Source of the DNA: Phycisphaerae bacterium
GTDB lineage: Bacteria > Chloroflexota > Anaerolineae > 4572-78 > J111
Length of the DNA: 64,000 bases
Assembly (NCBI GenBank): GCA_028285035.1
Contig: JANQQF010000120.1
Coordinates: 124,001 to 188,000, forward strand
Reading direction: 5' to 3'
Shown here: one piece after another, positions 22,152 to 30,450 of the stretch
How positions within the stretch are numbered: position 1 is the stretch's first letter
Layout of the letters: the number at the start of each line of letters is the position of its first letter
Program-made: the position numbers and the translations under genes
Notes under the pieces: generated by a model
What the model was told of the DNA's origin: nothing
Database searches by the model: none
What the model saw: only the letters and a program-made list of their open reading frames with translations

Positions 22152-23151
22152 AAGTCGACCAGTGAGACGGACACGATTTAGAATATACCTTCTGCTTTTC
22201 GCTTTATTGGCATTTGGTTGTGGGGGCGGAATTGGCGGGCTTTTTGAGGTTGTTCCAAAAGAGGAGCTGCGGGTAGAAATCCCTGCCGAAGGCAGTGAAC
22301 CTCAAGTTCAGGTTGCTCAACAGCAGCAACAAGAGCAACAACCCGCTTCTGAAGCTGCGCCTACGGAAACGCCAGCACCCCTCCCAACCGAGACCCCCAT
22401 CCCAACCCCCACCCCAACGATTACCCCTACCCCATTTTTTCTACAATCGTTGAGTCTTGGTGAGCCGCGTAATCCCATTGCCCCACGGCACGGCTTGATT
22501 ATCGCTTTTTTCCTGCCCTTAATATTTTTTGGCATTCCCTGGATTATGTTTGAGTTGTTCTTAATCCGCTATGTTCAGCCACGTGGTTTAGATATAACGA
22601 CCGTTAATATCAAGGCGCAAGATGGTCTATTTGTCCAAGCGATTTTGTCGATTACAGCCCGAAGAACGCTAACGTTGGCATCGACTCGAATGACCTGGCC
22701 GCGGGTAAAAAACTTTGTCGAAAAAGGGATGGAGCAAGAACTTATTCAAGAAGCAGTCAACTATCCTTCTTTGGACGATTTAGAACGCAACATTTCCGTG
22801 ATGACTGAGAATTTACGTCAGACCGATGTTGTTCAAGAATTAGCCCGTGATTTTGGGGTGCAGATTCTACGATTTAACATCGAGATTCGATATACCCCAG
22901 AAACAATGGATGCCCTGCAACGTAAAGCTGAAGCCTCTGCGGGTGGGACGGCTTATCTGGCTTATGCAGCGGCAGCTCATCTCGACCCCGATTTACCGGA
23001 GAGTCGTGAACTGTATCGAATTTATCAGGAGACGACCAGTCAAGTGGATGCGGCTCGAAATTTGGGGGGCGGAATTACTCAATTGGCGAAGATGTTGACC
23101 CAGCGCGCTGAGCAAAATCAAGAGGCGAAAGAAAATGACTCAGACAAATAA
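22141..23151 (+). CDS. SPFH-like membrane protein with lipobox and Gln/Pro-Thr-rich linker
   Basis: 336 aa with a GTG start supported by AGGAAGGA about 9 bp upstream. The signal-like N-terminus has FALLAFGC (Cys27, lipobox). A low-complexity linker follows: a Gln-rich tract near 60-68, then Thr-Pro repeats to ~100. A membrane helix at ~122-140 precedes a band 7/SPFH-like domain (RYVQPRGLDITTVNIKAQDGLFV... and RFNIEIRYTPETMDALQRKAEA). An extracytoplasmic linker plus an inner SPFH ring is an unusual layout. It overlaps the genes on both sides. Lipidation is uncertain because the segment could act as a plain membrane anchor. Confidence 0.68.
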   Translation: MVSKSRPVRRTRFRIYLLLFALLAFGCGGGIGGLFEVVPKEELRVEIPAEGSEPQVQVAQQQQQEQQPASEAAPTETPAPLPTETPIPTPTPTITPTPFFLQSLSLGEPRNPIAPRHGLIIAFFLPLIFFGIPWIMFELFLIRYVQPRGLDITTVNIKAQDGLFVQAILSITARRTLTLASTRMTWPRVKNFVEKGMEQELIQEAVNYPSLDDLERNISVMTENLRQTDVVQELARDFGVQILRFNIEIRYTPETMDALQRKAEASAGGTAYLAYAAAAHLDPDLPESRELYRIYQETTSQVDAARNLGGGITQLAKMLTQRAEQNQEAKENDSDK

Positions 23152-23467
23152 TTCTGACTTAGCTCGATATGCCCCCATTGTTTTTCGTCAAATGGCGCTG
23201 TGGTTTCCGATTATAGTTGGGTTTATTCATCAATTTTTGATGTTGACCCGAGGCATAAAGTGTATTTATGTTTTTGTTGACCCACCTGGGTCGGTTTGTC
23301 CCTTTGTTACGCTTGAATACCAATGGTGGATCGTTTTGCTCCTAGGTACGTTTATAGCCTTTTTCCTCGCCTTTCTTAATCGCTTCCAAAATGTTCCCTC
23401 TCGTTTTGTCGTTCCATTTTATATTTACCTGCTTTATCTCCTTATTTTTGTAGAGCCTATTGCCTAG
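23135..23467 (+). CDS. hypothetical small membrane protein
   Basis: 110 aa with three hydrophobic segments (residues ~17-38, 62-80, 88-108) and two Cys in the loop between the first two. It overlaps the SPFH-like gene by 17 bp, so it is the last member of that three-gene membrane cluster. No family recognised. Confidence 0.65.
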   Translation: MTQTNNSDLARYAPIVFRQMALWFPIIVGFIHQFLMLTRGIKCIYVFVDPPGSVCPFVTLEYQWWIVLLLGTFIAFFLAFLNRFQNVPSRFVVPFYIYLLYLLIFVEPIA

Positions 23468-23488
23468 TAACTTGGCTGTGACTTTTAG

Positions 23489-23517
23489 TTGACATCCCCT
23501 TTTAATTCAATTACAAT
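23489..23517 (+). promoter_or_regulatory. sigma-70 promoter of alaS
   Basis: TTGACA (23489-23494), 17 bp, TACAAT (23512-23517). The start is expected near 23524, giving a leader of about 32 nt with no T-box elements. Confidence 0.75.
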
Positions 23518-23555
23518 CCTTAGCCAAATTTTGAGAAAAATATAGGTAAATCCTT

Positions 23556-26249
23556 ATGAGTATGACCAGTGCCGAAATCCGGCAAGCCTTTTTGGATTAT
23601 TTTTCTGAATTCAACCATAGTGTTGTCTCCAGTTCTTCTCTCGTGCCTAGTAATGACCCAACATTGCTCTTTACAAATGCGGGTATGGTTCAATTTAAGG
23701 ACACATTTTTAGGCATTGAAAAACGTGATTACACTCGTGCGGCTACCTCACAAAAGGTGATGCGCGTATCTGGGAAGCATAATGACTTGGAAAATGTCGG
23801 CCCCTCGCCTCGCCATCATACCTTCTTTGAAATGCTGGGTAACTTTTCTTTTGGTGATTATTTCAAAGAAGAGGCCATCAAATATGCTTGGGAATTTGTT
23901 ACAGTTGTATTGAAGTTACCAACCGAACGGCTGTGGGCTTCCATCTATACCGATGATGATGAAGCTTTTGAGCTATGGCAGAAATACCTCCCCGCAGATC
24001 GTATTTTGCGTTTTGGTAAAGAGGAAAATTTCTGGTCGATGGGCGATACCGGACCGTGTGGTCCTTGCTCTGAAATTCACTACTACTATGGTGATATTGA
24101 GAAGCAAACCCCAGAGGGTGTCAACCGGGATGATGAGTATCTCGAAATTTGGAATCTTGTATTCATGCAGTTTGAACGAGACTCCTCCGGCACGATGACC
24201 CCTTTGCCAAAGCCCTCTATTGATACAGGGATGGGGCTGGAGCGGGTTGCTGCTTTGATGCAAGGCAAGACCAATAACTATGATACCGATCTCTTCACCC
24301 CAATTATGGATCGTACTCAGGAGTTACTAGGGCATGCTGATGAAGAACGCCAAGCCCAACTAACTGCCTATCGCGTCATCGCAGATCACGGGCGAGCCAT
24401 TACCTTTATGATTGGGGATGGGGTGATGCCTGGGAATGAGGGGCGCGCGTCTGTGCTGCGCTTGATTTTGCGACGGGCTGCTCGTTATGGTCGTCTGCTT
24501 GGCTTCGATGGGCCGTTTTTGGCAAAGATTGCTGATAAAGTGATTGATGAGATGGGGCATCATTACATTGAATTGAAGGCCCGTCGCCAATTTATTCTCA
24601 ATGTGATTACTCAAGAGGAAGAGCGCTTCCTCAAAACCTTTGCCAATGGCTTGGTCTTGATTGCCGATTTAGTTGAAAAACTGAAAGATAAAGGCAAGAA
24701 GACCATTCCTGGTGACGAAGTGTTCAAACTTTATGCGACCTATGGCTTTCCTAAAGACTTGACTCGTTTGATTGCTGAAGAGGAATATGATTTTGGCATT
24801 GATGAGGCTGGATATGAAAAGGCCTTCAAGCAACATACAGAGGTCTCTGGTGGTGGTAGTATCGGAGAGATTGAAGTTGATTTACTCCAAACTTATGCGG
24901 ATCTTTTTGAGCAGCTCAAAGCAGATGGGAAGCTGTCGAATGAAGGTGTTGTTCACAAGATTTATGAAGGCTTAGAGTCAGACAGTACTGTGTTAGCTAT
25001 TTTACGAGATGGTGAGGTTGTTGAACGGGCAGGTGAAGGCCAAAAGATAGGAATTGTATTGGAAGCTACACCGTTTTATGTTGATGCCGGGGGGCAGGTG
25101 AGTGATTTTGGCACAATTACCAAAAAGGACAGCTGGCAGATAGAGGTGACTGATGTGACACGACCTATTAACGGTCTGATCTTACACCAGGGTTTGGTTA
25201 CGAGTGGTGATCTTACTGTGGGAGATACAGCCCTTGCTGCAGTGAATAGCAAGCGTCGTTGGGACATCATGCGCAATCACACGGCAACCCACGTACTCCA
25301 TCGTGAATTACGGCGTACCCTTGGTGATCATGTGGTCCAGAAGGGATCACTTGTTGCTCCAGATCGTTTACGTTTTGACTTTAGCCACGGTCAAATGGTC
25401 ACGGCTGAAGAACTGGCTGAAATTGAGCAGGCTGTAAATGAGGCCATCTTGGCTGATTATCCAGTTGTACCTAACAACCAAACCTATGATGATCTCAGAC
25501 AAGATATTGCCGATGGAAAAATTATGGCTTTGTTTGGTGAAAAATATGGTGATGTCGTACGGGTTGTGAGAATGGGATCAGATGAGGCGCCATACAGCAA
25601 AGAATTGTGTGGTGGGACGCACGTGAATAGTACCGCTCAAATCGGAGCCTTGCACATCACCAGTGAAGGTAGTGCTGCGGCAGGTATTCGTCGAATCGAA
25701 GCTGTTACAGGCCGAGCGGCACAAAACCTAATTCAAAATCAATTGACAACCTTGGGACGAACCGCTACGGTTTTGGGCGTTCTCCCAGAAAATGTTGATC
25801 AGCGTGTTGAAATCCTGCTCAGTCAGCTGCAAGATAAAGAGAAAGAAATTAAGGCCCTACAGCGTAAACTAGCCCGTTCTGACTTTGAGAGTTTGTTGGC
25901 CCAAGCCCATACAGTCAATGATGTTAACGTGATTTCTCTCAAAGTCGACGCGCCTGATGTTGGGATGTTACGCGAGATGAGTGATTGGTTCCGGGATAAG
26001 TTAGGCTCTGCTGTGGTTGTCTTAGGTACTGTCTCTGATGATAAACCTTTGATTATTGCCACGGTGACTGATGATTTAACCAAACGTGGTTTGCACGCTG
26101 GAAAAATCGTGAAATCTGTTGCTCAAGTTGTTGGCGGTGGTGGCGGCGGTAAACCAACAATGGCCCAGGCTGGCGGCAAGGATGTCTCACGTATGGATGA
26201 GGCCTTGGCTAAAGTTGATACCCTTGTTGAAGAAATGACTCAAGGATAA
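23556..26249 (+). CDS. alaS: alanyl-tRNA synthetase
   Basis: 897 aa, full length. Class II catalytic core with FTNAGMVQFK, SPRHHTFFEMLGNFSFGDYF and DTGMGLERV. The editing domain has zinc-binding HTATHVLH and CGGTHV. The C-terminal C-Ala region ends in the Gly-rich VGGGGGGKPTMAQAGG. It charges tRNA-Ala and hydrolyses mischarged Ser/Gly. The ATG at 23556 follows its own promoter; a second ATG two codons on is equally possible. A strong terminator follows. Confidence 0.97.
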   Translation: MSMTSAEIRQAFLDYFSEFNHSVVSSSSLVPSNDPTLLFTNAGMVQFKDTFLGIEKRDYTRAATSQKVMRVSGKHNDLENVGPSPRHHTFFEMLGNFSFGDYFKEEAIKYAWEFVTVVLKLPTERLWASIYTDDDEAFELWQKYLPADRILRFGKEENFWSMGDTGPCGPCSEIHYYYGDIEKQTPEGVNRDDEYLEIWNLVFMQFERDSSGTMTPLPKPSIDTGMGLERVAALMQGKTNNYDTDLFTPIMDRTQELLGHADEERQAQLTAYRVIADHGRAITFMIGDGVMPGNEGRASVLRLILRRAARYGRLLGFDGPFLAKIADKVIDEMGHHYIELKARRQFILNVITQEEERFLKTFANGLVLIADLVEKLKDKGKKTIPGDEVFKLYATYGFPKDLTRLIAEEEYDFGIDEAGYEKAFKQHTEVSGGGSIGEIEVDLLQTYADLFEQLKADGKLSNEGVVHKIYEGLESDSTVLAILRDGEVVERAGEGQKIGIVLEATPFYVDAGGQVSDFGTITKKDSWQIEVTDVTRPINGLILHQGLVTSGDLTVGDTALAAVNSKRRWDIMRNHTATHVLHRELRRTLGDHVVQKGSLVAPDRLRFDFSHGQMVTAEELAEIEQAVNEAILADYPVVPNNQTYDDLRQDIADGKIMALFGEKYGDVVRVVRMGSDEAPYSKELCGGTHVNSTAQIGALHITSEGSAAAGIRRIEAVTGRAAQNLIQNQLTTLGRTATVLGVLPENVDQRVEILLSQLQDKEKEIKALQRKLARSDFESLLAQAHTVNDVNVISLKVDAPDVGMLREMSDWFRDKLGSAVVVLGTVSDDKPLIIATVTDDLTKRGLHAGKIVKSVAQVVGGGGGGKPTMAQAGGKDVSRMDEALAKVDTLVEEMTQG

Positions 26250-26280
26250 GATCGAATAGACGTATACAATTTCAATTGAT

Positions 26281-26323
26281 AAAACGTAATCCGTTAGAAC
26301 TGTATAAATTCGGATTACGTTTT
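26281..26323 (+). terminator. intrinsic terminator of alaS
   Basis: A 13-bp perfect stem AAAACGTAATCCG / CGGATTACGTTTT with a 17-nt loop. The rest of the gap to 26436 is AT-rich and includes the repeat-like string CAATTAGCAATTAGCAATTT. Confidence 0.85.
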
Positions 26324-26436
26324 ATTATGTTTAATATAATAGAAAAGTGAGTGGTGATATTGTTTTCATTTACAATTAGCAATTAGCAATTTACCATTCA
26401 CAATTAATTTTAGCTGGTGAGTCTCGAAAAATCTAT

Positions 26437-27606
26437 ATGCATGTGCTCCGTCGGTTTTATCAGCGAAAGCCAGAAGGTCCCACCCTTTATAGCTTGGTCG
26501 ATGTTGGTCGCGAAACAGTTAAAGCGGCAGTGGTTCAGGCTGTGTCAGAAATTCAGGAGATTGAGGTGGTGGGCTATGGCGTGGCGAAAATGGATGGCAG
26601 AGATATCACGGGGGGACGATTAGCTGCCGCAGCGATTGTTGAGCCAGTAAACACGGCCTTAACACTGGCTGAGGATAGTACGGAGAAAAGTTTGGGTCGT
26701 AAAGTTGTGCCTGATGATATTATTTTTGCGATGCCTGGGCAGGCGACCAAGGGGCAGTTATTTACGGTCAATCAGGCCCGACCTGACCCTTCGACTCCTG
26801 TGACAAAAAAAGAGCTCCGTCAGCTTCAAACACGAGCTAATCGATTGACGCATCAAGGCTTATCTAATTTGCCTACCGAGGGCGGACAATGGCAGCCACT
26901 AGCTGTCAATGAGGCGGGGCTAAGATTAGATAATCATCTTGTGCTTGATGGGGTGGGATTAAGTGGAAAAGAGATCTCGCTTTCGTTATTTGGGGTAGCG
27001 GCGCATACCCGAGCTTGGAAGGCTTTGGATGTTGTGGCCGAACGGCTTGAATTATCAATCGCGGGGATTGTGGCTGCCCCGCAAGCTTTGGCCTCAATTA
27101 TTCAGCAAAGTGAGGCCATTGTGCTGGATGTTGGTGCGGCAGGAACAACGATTTGTTTAATTGAGGATGATGCGTTGGTCGCCTCAAGTTGGGTCCCCTT
27201 TGGCGGTGATTTTTTTGCTAAAACCATTGCCCACCTTATTGAAGTCACCCCTGAAGAGGCCGCCCAAATTAAACATGCTTGGGGTGATGGAGTTCTCGGC
27301 GCTAAAGAAATTCATTATTTAGAGCGCGGCTGTTCTGAATCGATAGCGCGTTGGTATGAAGCAGTCATAGCTAACCTCCAGAAATACAAATCGTCTGAGG
27401 CTCTTCCTTGGCGGGTTTACCTGACAGGTGGGGGAAGTTTACTGCCTGGGTTAGATGATTTCATTCGGCGCGATTTAGCTTCATTTAAACGTGCGCCTGA
27501 GGTAAGTCGAATTCGATCAATTGCTGGAGTTAAAAACTTGATTTCAGGATTGGATTACGACTTCTATTCATTAGCATTAAGTCTTATGGTTGGAATACCC
27601 ATATAG
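26437..27606 (+). CDS. FtsA/PilM-like actin-fold protein
   Basis: 389 aa. Actin-fold landmarks: VDVGRETVKAAVV (phosphate 1) near residue 24, VLDVGAAGTTICLIEDD (phosphate 2) near 230, and YLTGGGSLLPGLDDFI (adenosine loop) near 330. It lacks an obvious C-terminal amphipathic membrane anchor of FtsA and is about PilM-sized. The next gene encodes a single-pass membrane protein with a cytoplasmic N-terminus, as in PilM-PilN pairs, so a membrane scaffold pair is plausible. No pilus genes are near, so a cell-division or envelope role is also possible. The start lacks a strong Shine-Dalgarno. Confidence 0.75.
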   Translation: MHVLRRFYQRKPEGPTLYSLVDVGRETVKAAVVQAVSEIQEIEVVGYGVAKMDGRDITGGRLAAAAIVEPVNTALTLAEDSTEKSLGRKVVPDDIIFAMPGQATKGQLFTVNQARPDPSTPVTKKELRQLQTRANRLTHQGLSNLPTEGGQWQPLAVNEAGLRLDNHLVLDGVGLSGKEISLSLFGVAAHTRAWKALDVVAERLELSIAGIVAAPQALASIIQQSEAIVLDVGAAGTTICLIEDDALVASSWVPFGGDFFAKTIAHLIEVTPEEAAQIKHAWGDGVLGAKEIHYLERGCSESIARWYEAVIANLQKYKSSEALPWRVYLTGGGSLLPGLDDFIRRDLASFKRAPEVSRIRSIAGVKNLISGLDYDFYSLALSLMVGIPI

Positions 27607-27622
27607 GGTGACAGGTTTTAAA

Positions 27623-29245
27623 ATGGATCATATTATAAAAATTGAACCAAGTGACGATATAGCAGCTATTCGAGGCCGGGTCAATCGGGCCTTTACGCCT
27701 GAGGTTGTTACGCCAGAAACGCGTGAACAGGAACGAAAAAAGTCTCGTTTGTTGTTAATTGTGCCTGGAAAAAATAAAACGCTTCGCAACTTGGTTAATA
27801 TGAAGTTATTAGCGCGCTTGGCAAAAGCTAAAGCGATTGAGTTGGCTGTCGTTAGTAGTCAGCCAAGAGTTCGCGATTATGCGCGTGAAGTAGGATTAAA
27901 GGCATATGCCACGATGCGTGGGGCGAAATGGGCGGGTTGGGTGCCGCGTGAGACGACGGTTAAGCCTAAAGAAGAGACCGATGCCCCTCAAATTGCTCCG
28001 GATGAGAAAGCAAAGAAAGCTGCGGATAAACGTATAAAACCCAAACAATATCGGGTGGTTTCTGGCTTGGGTCGAGTTGGATGTTTACAACAACTGGGGG
28101 CGTTAGTTGCTGTTGTCGCTTTAGCCTTTGGTTTAGTGTTTGGTGTATTTGTTCTGCTGCCCGGTGCAACAGTGACGATTACACCTGTGGCTAAGAGTGT
28201 TGAGACAAGTTTGATTGTCACTGCTGATCCTGAGATTAGTGCAGTTGATTTTGCGAATAAAACTTTCCCGGCTCGGCTTGATCAAGTTGAGTTAGAGTTA
28301 TCAGGCTCGATTGAAACCATTGATACTGAATTGGCCCCGGTAGGTAAAGCAACAGGCCCTGTAGTGTTCATCAACCGTACAGAAGATGAGCAAATTATTC
28401 CGATTAGTACAACTGTCTCTACCTCGGCCGGTGAACCGATCCAATTTATTACAGTGGAAACCGCCACCATTCCCGGTGGGGTTGGGGCAACCACCTCAAC
28501 CCTAGCAATTGCGGTTGAGCCTGGCCCAGGGGGCAATATTCAGGCGGGTCAAATCAATCGCTTTGAAGACTCATTGTACGGGATATCCGTTCGGGTTATC
28601 AATGAAGCGACTTTTGGGGGAGGGACAATGGATGCTGCAAAAATTGTCATTGACTCCGATAAAGAGCGATTACAAGAGCATCTCAGAGAATTAATTCGTG
28701 ATGAGGGACTATCTCAATTGGAAGCATCCCTTGGCGAACTTGAGTTTGTCCCCCCAGAGTCCCTGCAGGTCATTGTGTTAGATGTAACCTATGAGGAATT
28801 TTCAGGCGATTTCTCCGAAACCTTTTCAGGTGAGATGCAGGCCGTAGTCCGTGGTGTGGTGGTCGGTGGCTATAATGCCAATCGGCTGGCTTTAGCTGGA
28901 TTGCAGGCTCAAGTGCCAGATGGATATGAGCTTGATGTTGAAGGGTTGCATTTTGGCTCCGGTGAAATCTTAGCCATAGAAAATCGTACAATTAGTTTCG
29001 AGATTTTTGCCAATGGTAAAGTCGTGCCGGTGATTAATCCTAATCTCGTCGCAGAGGAAATTGCCTTTTTGCCTGTCGGTGAAGCGCAAAGTCGGTTGGC
29101 TGAGGTTTATGAATTAGCTACGGTGCCAGGAATAGAATTGAGCCCTGAATGGGCCATAGAGTATTTTGGCCGTCTCCCGTTCATTCCCGTTCGTATTAAT
29201 GTGGTCATTAATGATGCGGTGACCCTCGTAGCGGATGGGAATTAA
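27623..29245 (+). CDS. single-pass membrane protein with baseplate-J-like ectodomain
   Basis: 540 aa. Residues 1-160 are cytoplasmic and basic, with an alpha/beta half resembling a nucleotide-binding Rossmann core (LLLIVPGKNK, IELAVVSSQ). A membrane helix lies near 166-190 (LVAVVALAFGLVFGVFVLLPG), then a beta-rich extracytoplasmic region with the ISTTVSTSAGEPIQF motif, the part usually annotated baseplate J/gp47-like. The start at 27623 follows the upstream stop; a frame open from 27590 overlaps it. It stands between the FtsA-like gene and ruvX without any phage genes, so a cellular envelope role is more likely than a phage role. Confidence 0.72.
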   Translation: MDHIIKIEPSDDIAAIRGRVNRAFTPEVVTPETREQERKKSRLLLIVPGKNKTLRNLVNMKLLARLAKAKAIELAVVSSQPRVRDYAREVGLKAYATMRGAKWAGWVPRETTVKPKEETDAPQIAPDEKAKKAADKRIKPKQYRVVSGLGRVGCLQQLGALVAVVALAFGLVFGVFVLLPGATVTITPVAKSVETSLIVTADPEISAVDFANKTFPARLDQVELELSGSIETIDTELAPVGKATGPVVFINRTEDEQIIPISTTVSTSAGEPIQFITVETATIPGGVGATTSTLAIAVEPGPGGNIQAGQINRFEDSLYGISVRVINEATFGGGTMDAAKIVIDSDKERLQEHLRELIRDEGLSQLEASLGELEFVPPESLQVIVLDVTYEEFSGDFSETFSGEMQAVVRGVVVGGYNANRLALAGLQAQVPDGYELDVEGLHFGSGEILAIENRTISFEIFANGKVVPVINPNLVAEEIAFLPVGEAQSRLAEVYELATVPGIELSPEWAIEYFGRLPFIPVRINVVINDAVTLVADGN

Positions 29246-29247
29246 AT

Positions 29248-29673
29248 ATGCGATATTTGGGGCTGGATATTGGTGAAAAGCGGATCGGCGTGGCCTTAAG
29301 TGAGAGTGGTCTATTCGCCCAACCCCATAGTATTCTGTCTCGAAAGTCAAAGCAGGAAGATTTTACTCGAATTGGAAATCTAGTTGCAGAACTTAACATT
29401 GATTGTGTCGTAGTTGGAATGCCCTATTCCTTAAGTGGCGCTGATCCCGTCGGCCCCCAAGCGCGTCGTATTAAGCGATATTCTGAGAGGTTAGCTAAGA
29501 CGTTGACCGTTCCTATAGAATATTTTGATGAACGATACTCTACGGCGGATGCAAAGCTATATCGAGCGGCAATGAACCCCAAATCTTCTAAAGCGAATAA
29601 ACCGATTGATGATGCTGCCGCCGCAGTAATTTTACAAAACTATCTCGATGCTCAGGGGCAAAATTCTTCATAA
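29248..29673 (+). CDS. ruvX: putative pre-16S rRNA nuclease / RuvX (YqgF)
   Basis: 141 aa, standard length. RNase H-like motifs YLGLDIGEKRIGVALSE at residues 3-19, VVGMPYSLSG near 55 and DERYST near 93 are intact, as is DDAAAAVILQNYLD at the end. It starts 2 bp after the upstream stop. The family processes 16S rRNA ends or resolves Holliday junctions, depending on organism. Confidence 0.93.
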   Translation: MRYLGLDIGEKRIGVALSESGLFAQPHSILSRKSKQEDFTRIGNLVAELNIDCVVVGMPYSLSGADPVGPQARRIKRYSERLAKTLTVPIEYFDERYSTADAKLYRAAMNPKSSKANKPIDDAAAAVILQNYLDAQGQNSS

Positions 29674-29687
29674 GGACCAATTGCCTC

Positions 29688-29716
29688 TTGTAGCTATCTG
29701 GTGGGTATGTTATACT
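29688..29716 (+). promoter_or_regulatory. promoter of the RsbW-like gene
   Basis: TTGTAG (29688-29693), 17 bp, then an extended -10 TGTTATACT (29708-29716). The leader to the start codon is about 130 nt. Confidence 0.55.
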
Positions 29717-29855
29717 TATCTTAGTTAAAATTTAAACAAGTAAACCAAAATTTGGAAGAGGAATTACAACCTTGTGATACCTCATTTGAAGTATAGCAAG
29801 TCGTCAATCCGACCTGAACAAACCATCCCCGGAAGTCAAAAGGCCAAAGATTTTC

Positions 29856-30278
29856 ATGGGTAACTTAACAAAGCGAGTTGTAAAGATTCATATACCGAGC
29901 GAATTGGGATATGAAAAAATACCAATCTCCGCTGTGGCTATTATTGCTCGAAAAGCAGGAATCACTCACGAAGTCGTAGAAAATCTAAAAATGGCTGTTG
30001 GCGAAGCGGTAACGAATGCAATTGAGCATGGCAATCAACTTATTATGAGTGCCATCGTTAGTATTACATTTACAATTGATAGCGAGGCTTTGATTGTAAA
30101 TGTAAAAGATCAAGGGCACCGACCTATTCCAAACATTCCTGAAGTTCGCAAAGAGAGAGAAGATCATCGGGGCTGGGGAATGTGGTTGATTAAGGATTTG
30201 ATGGATGATGTGTCTGTATCGGCTGACTCAGATGGCAATGAAGTAAAAATGATCCTGTATTTGCAAGAAGTCAGATAA
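29856..30278 (+). CDS. RsbW-like ATPase (anti-sigma/serine kinase fold)
   Basis: 140 aa. A single GHKL ATPase domain with N box MAVGEAVTNAIEHGN near residues 47-61, DQGHRP (G1 box) and HRGWGMWLIKDLMDDV (G2). It matches the HATPase_c_2 family of anti-sigma factor kinases such as RsbW and SpoIIAB. Partners (anti-anti-sigma, SpoIIE-like phosphatase, sigma factor) are not adjacent. The next gene is a histidine kinase system behind a terminator, so this is a separate unit. Confidence 0.85.
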   Translation: MGNLTKRVVKIHIPSELGYEKIPISAVAIIARKAGITHEVVENLKMAVGEAVTNAIEHGNQLIMSAIVSITFTIDSEALIVNVKDQGHRPIPNIPEVRKEREDHRGWGMWLIKDLMDDVSVSADSDGNEVKMILYLQEVR

Positions 30279-30319
30279 AATTTACTTCGAAAATGAAATA
30301 GAAAATCAGTAAGTTTAAG

Positions 30320-30353
30320 ACGAAAACGATCATTTGGCCGTTTTCGTTTTTTG
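30320..30353 (+). terminator. intrinsic terminator of the RsbW-like gene
   Basis: The stem ACGAAAACG / CGTTTTCGT with a 10-nt loop is followed by T6. Confidence 0.82.
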
Positions 30354-30403
30354 TTCTTATGTTTATAGTGGCAACAATGTCCTACATTTTTTGTTAAAAA
30401 ACC

Positions 30404-30412
30404 TGTTATAAT
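30404..30412 (+). promoter_or_regulatory. extended -10 promoter of the kinase/regulator pair
   Basis: TGTTATAAT is a perfect extended -10 element 38 bp before the GTG start. No consensus -35 at the standard distance. Confidence 0.55.
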
Positions 30413-30450
30413 AAGAATACCTTAAAATTTTTCGGACAAGATGCTTTCCT

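Noticed and set aside
26361..26410. Insertion-sequence remnant between alaS and the FtsA-like gene
   Set aside because: Only AT-rich CAATTAGCAATT-type repetition is visible, with no coding remnant or terminal repeats.
27623..29245. Prophage baseplate gene
   Set aside because: Only the ectodomain is baseplate-J-like; the protein has a cytoplasmic domain and membrane helix, and no phage genes surround it.
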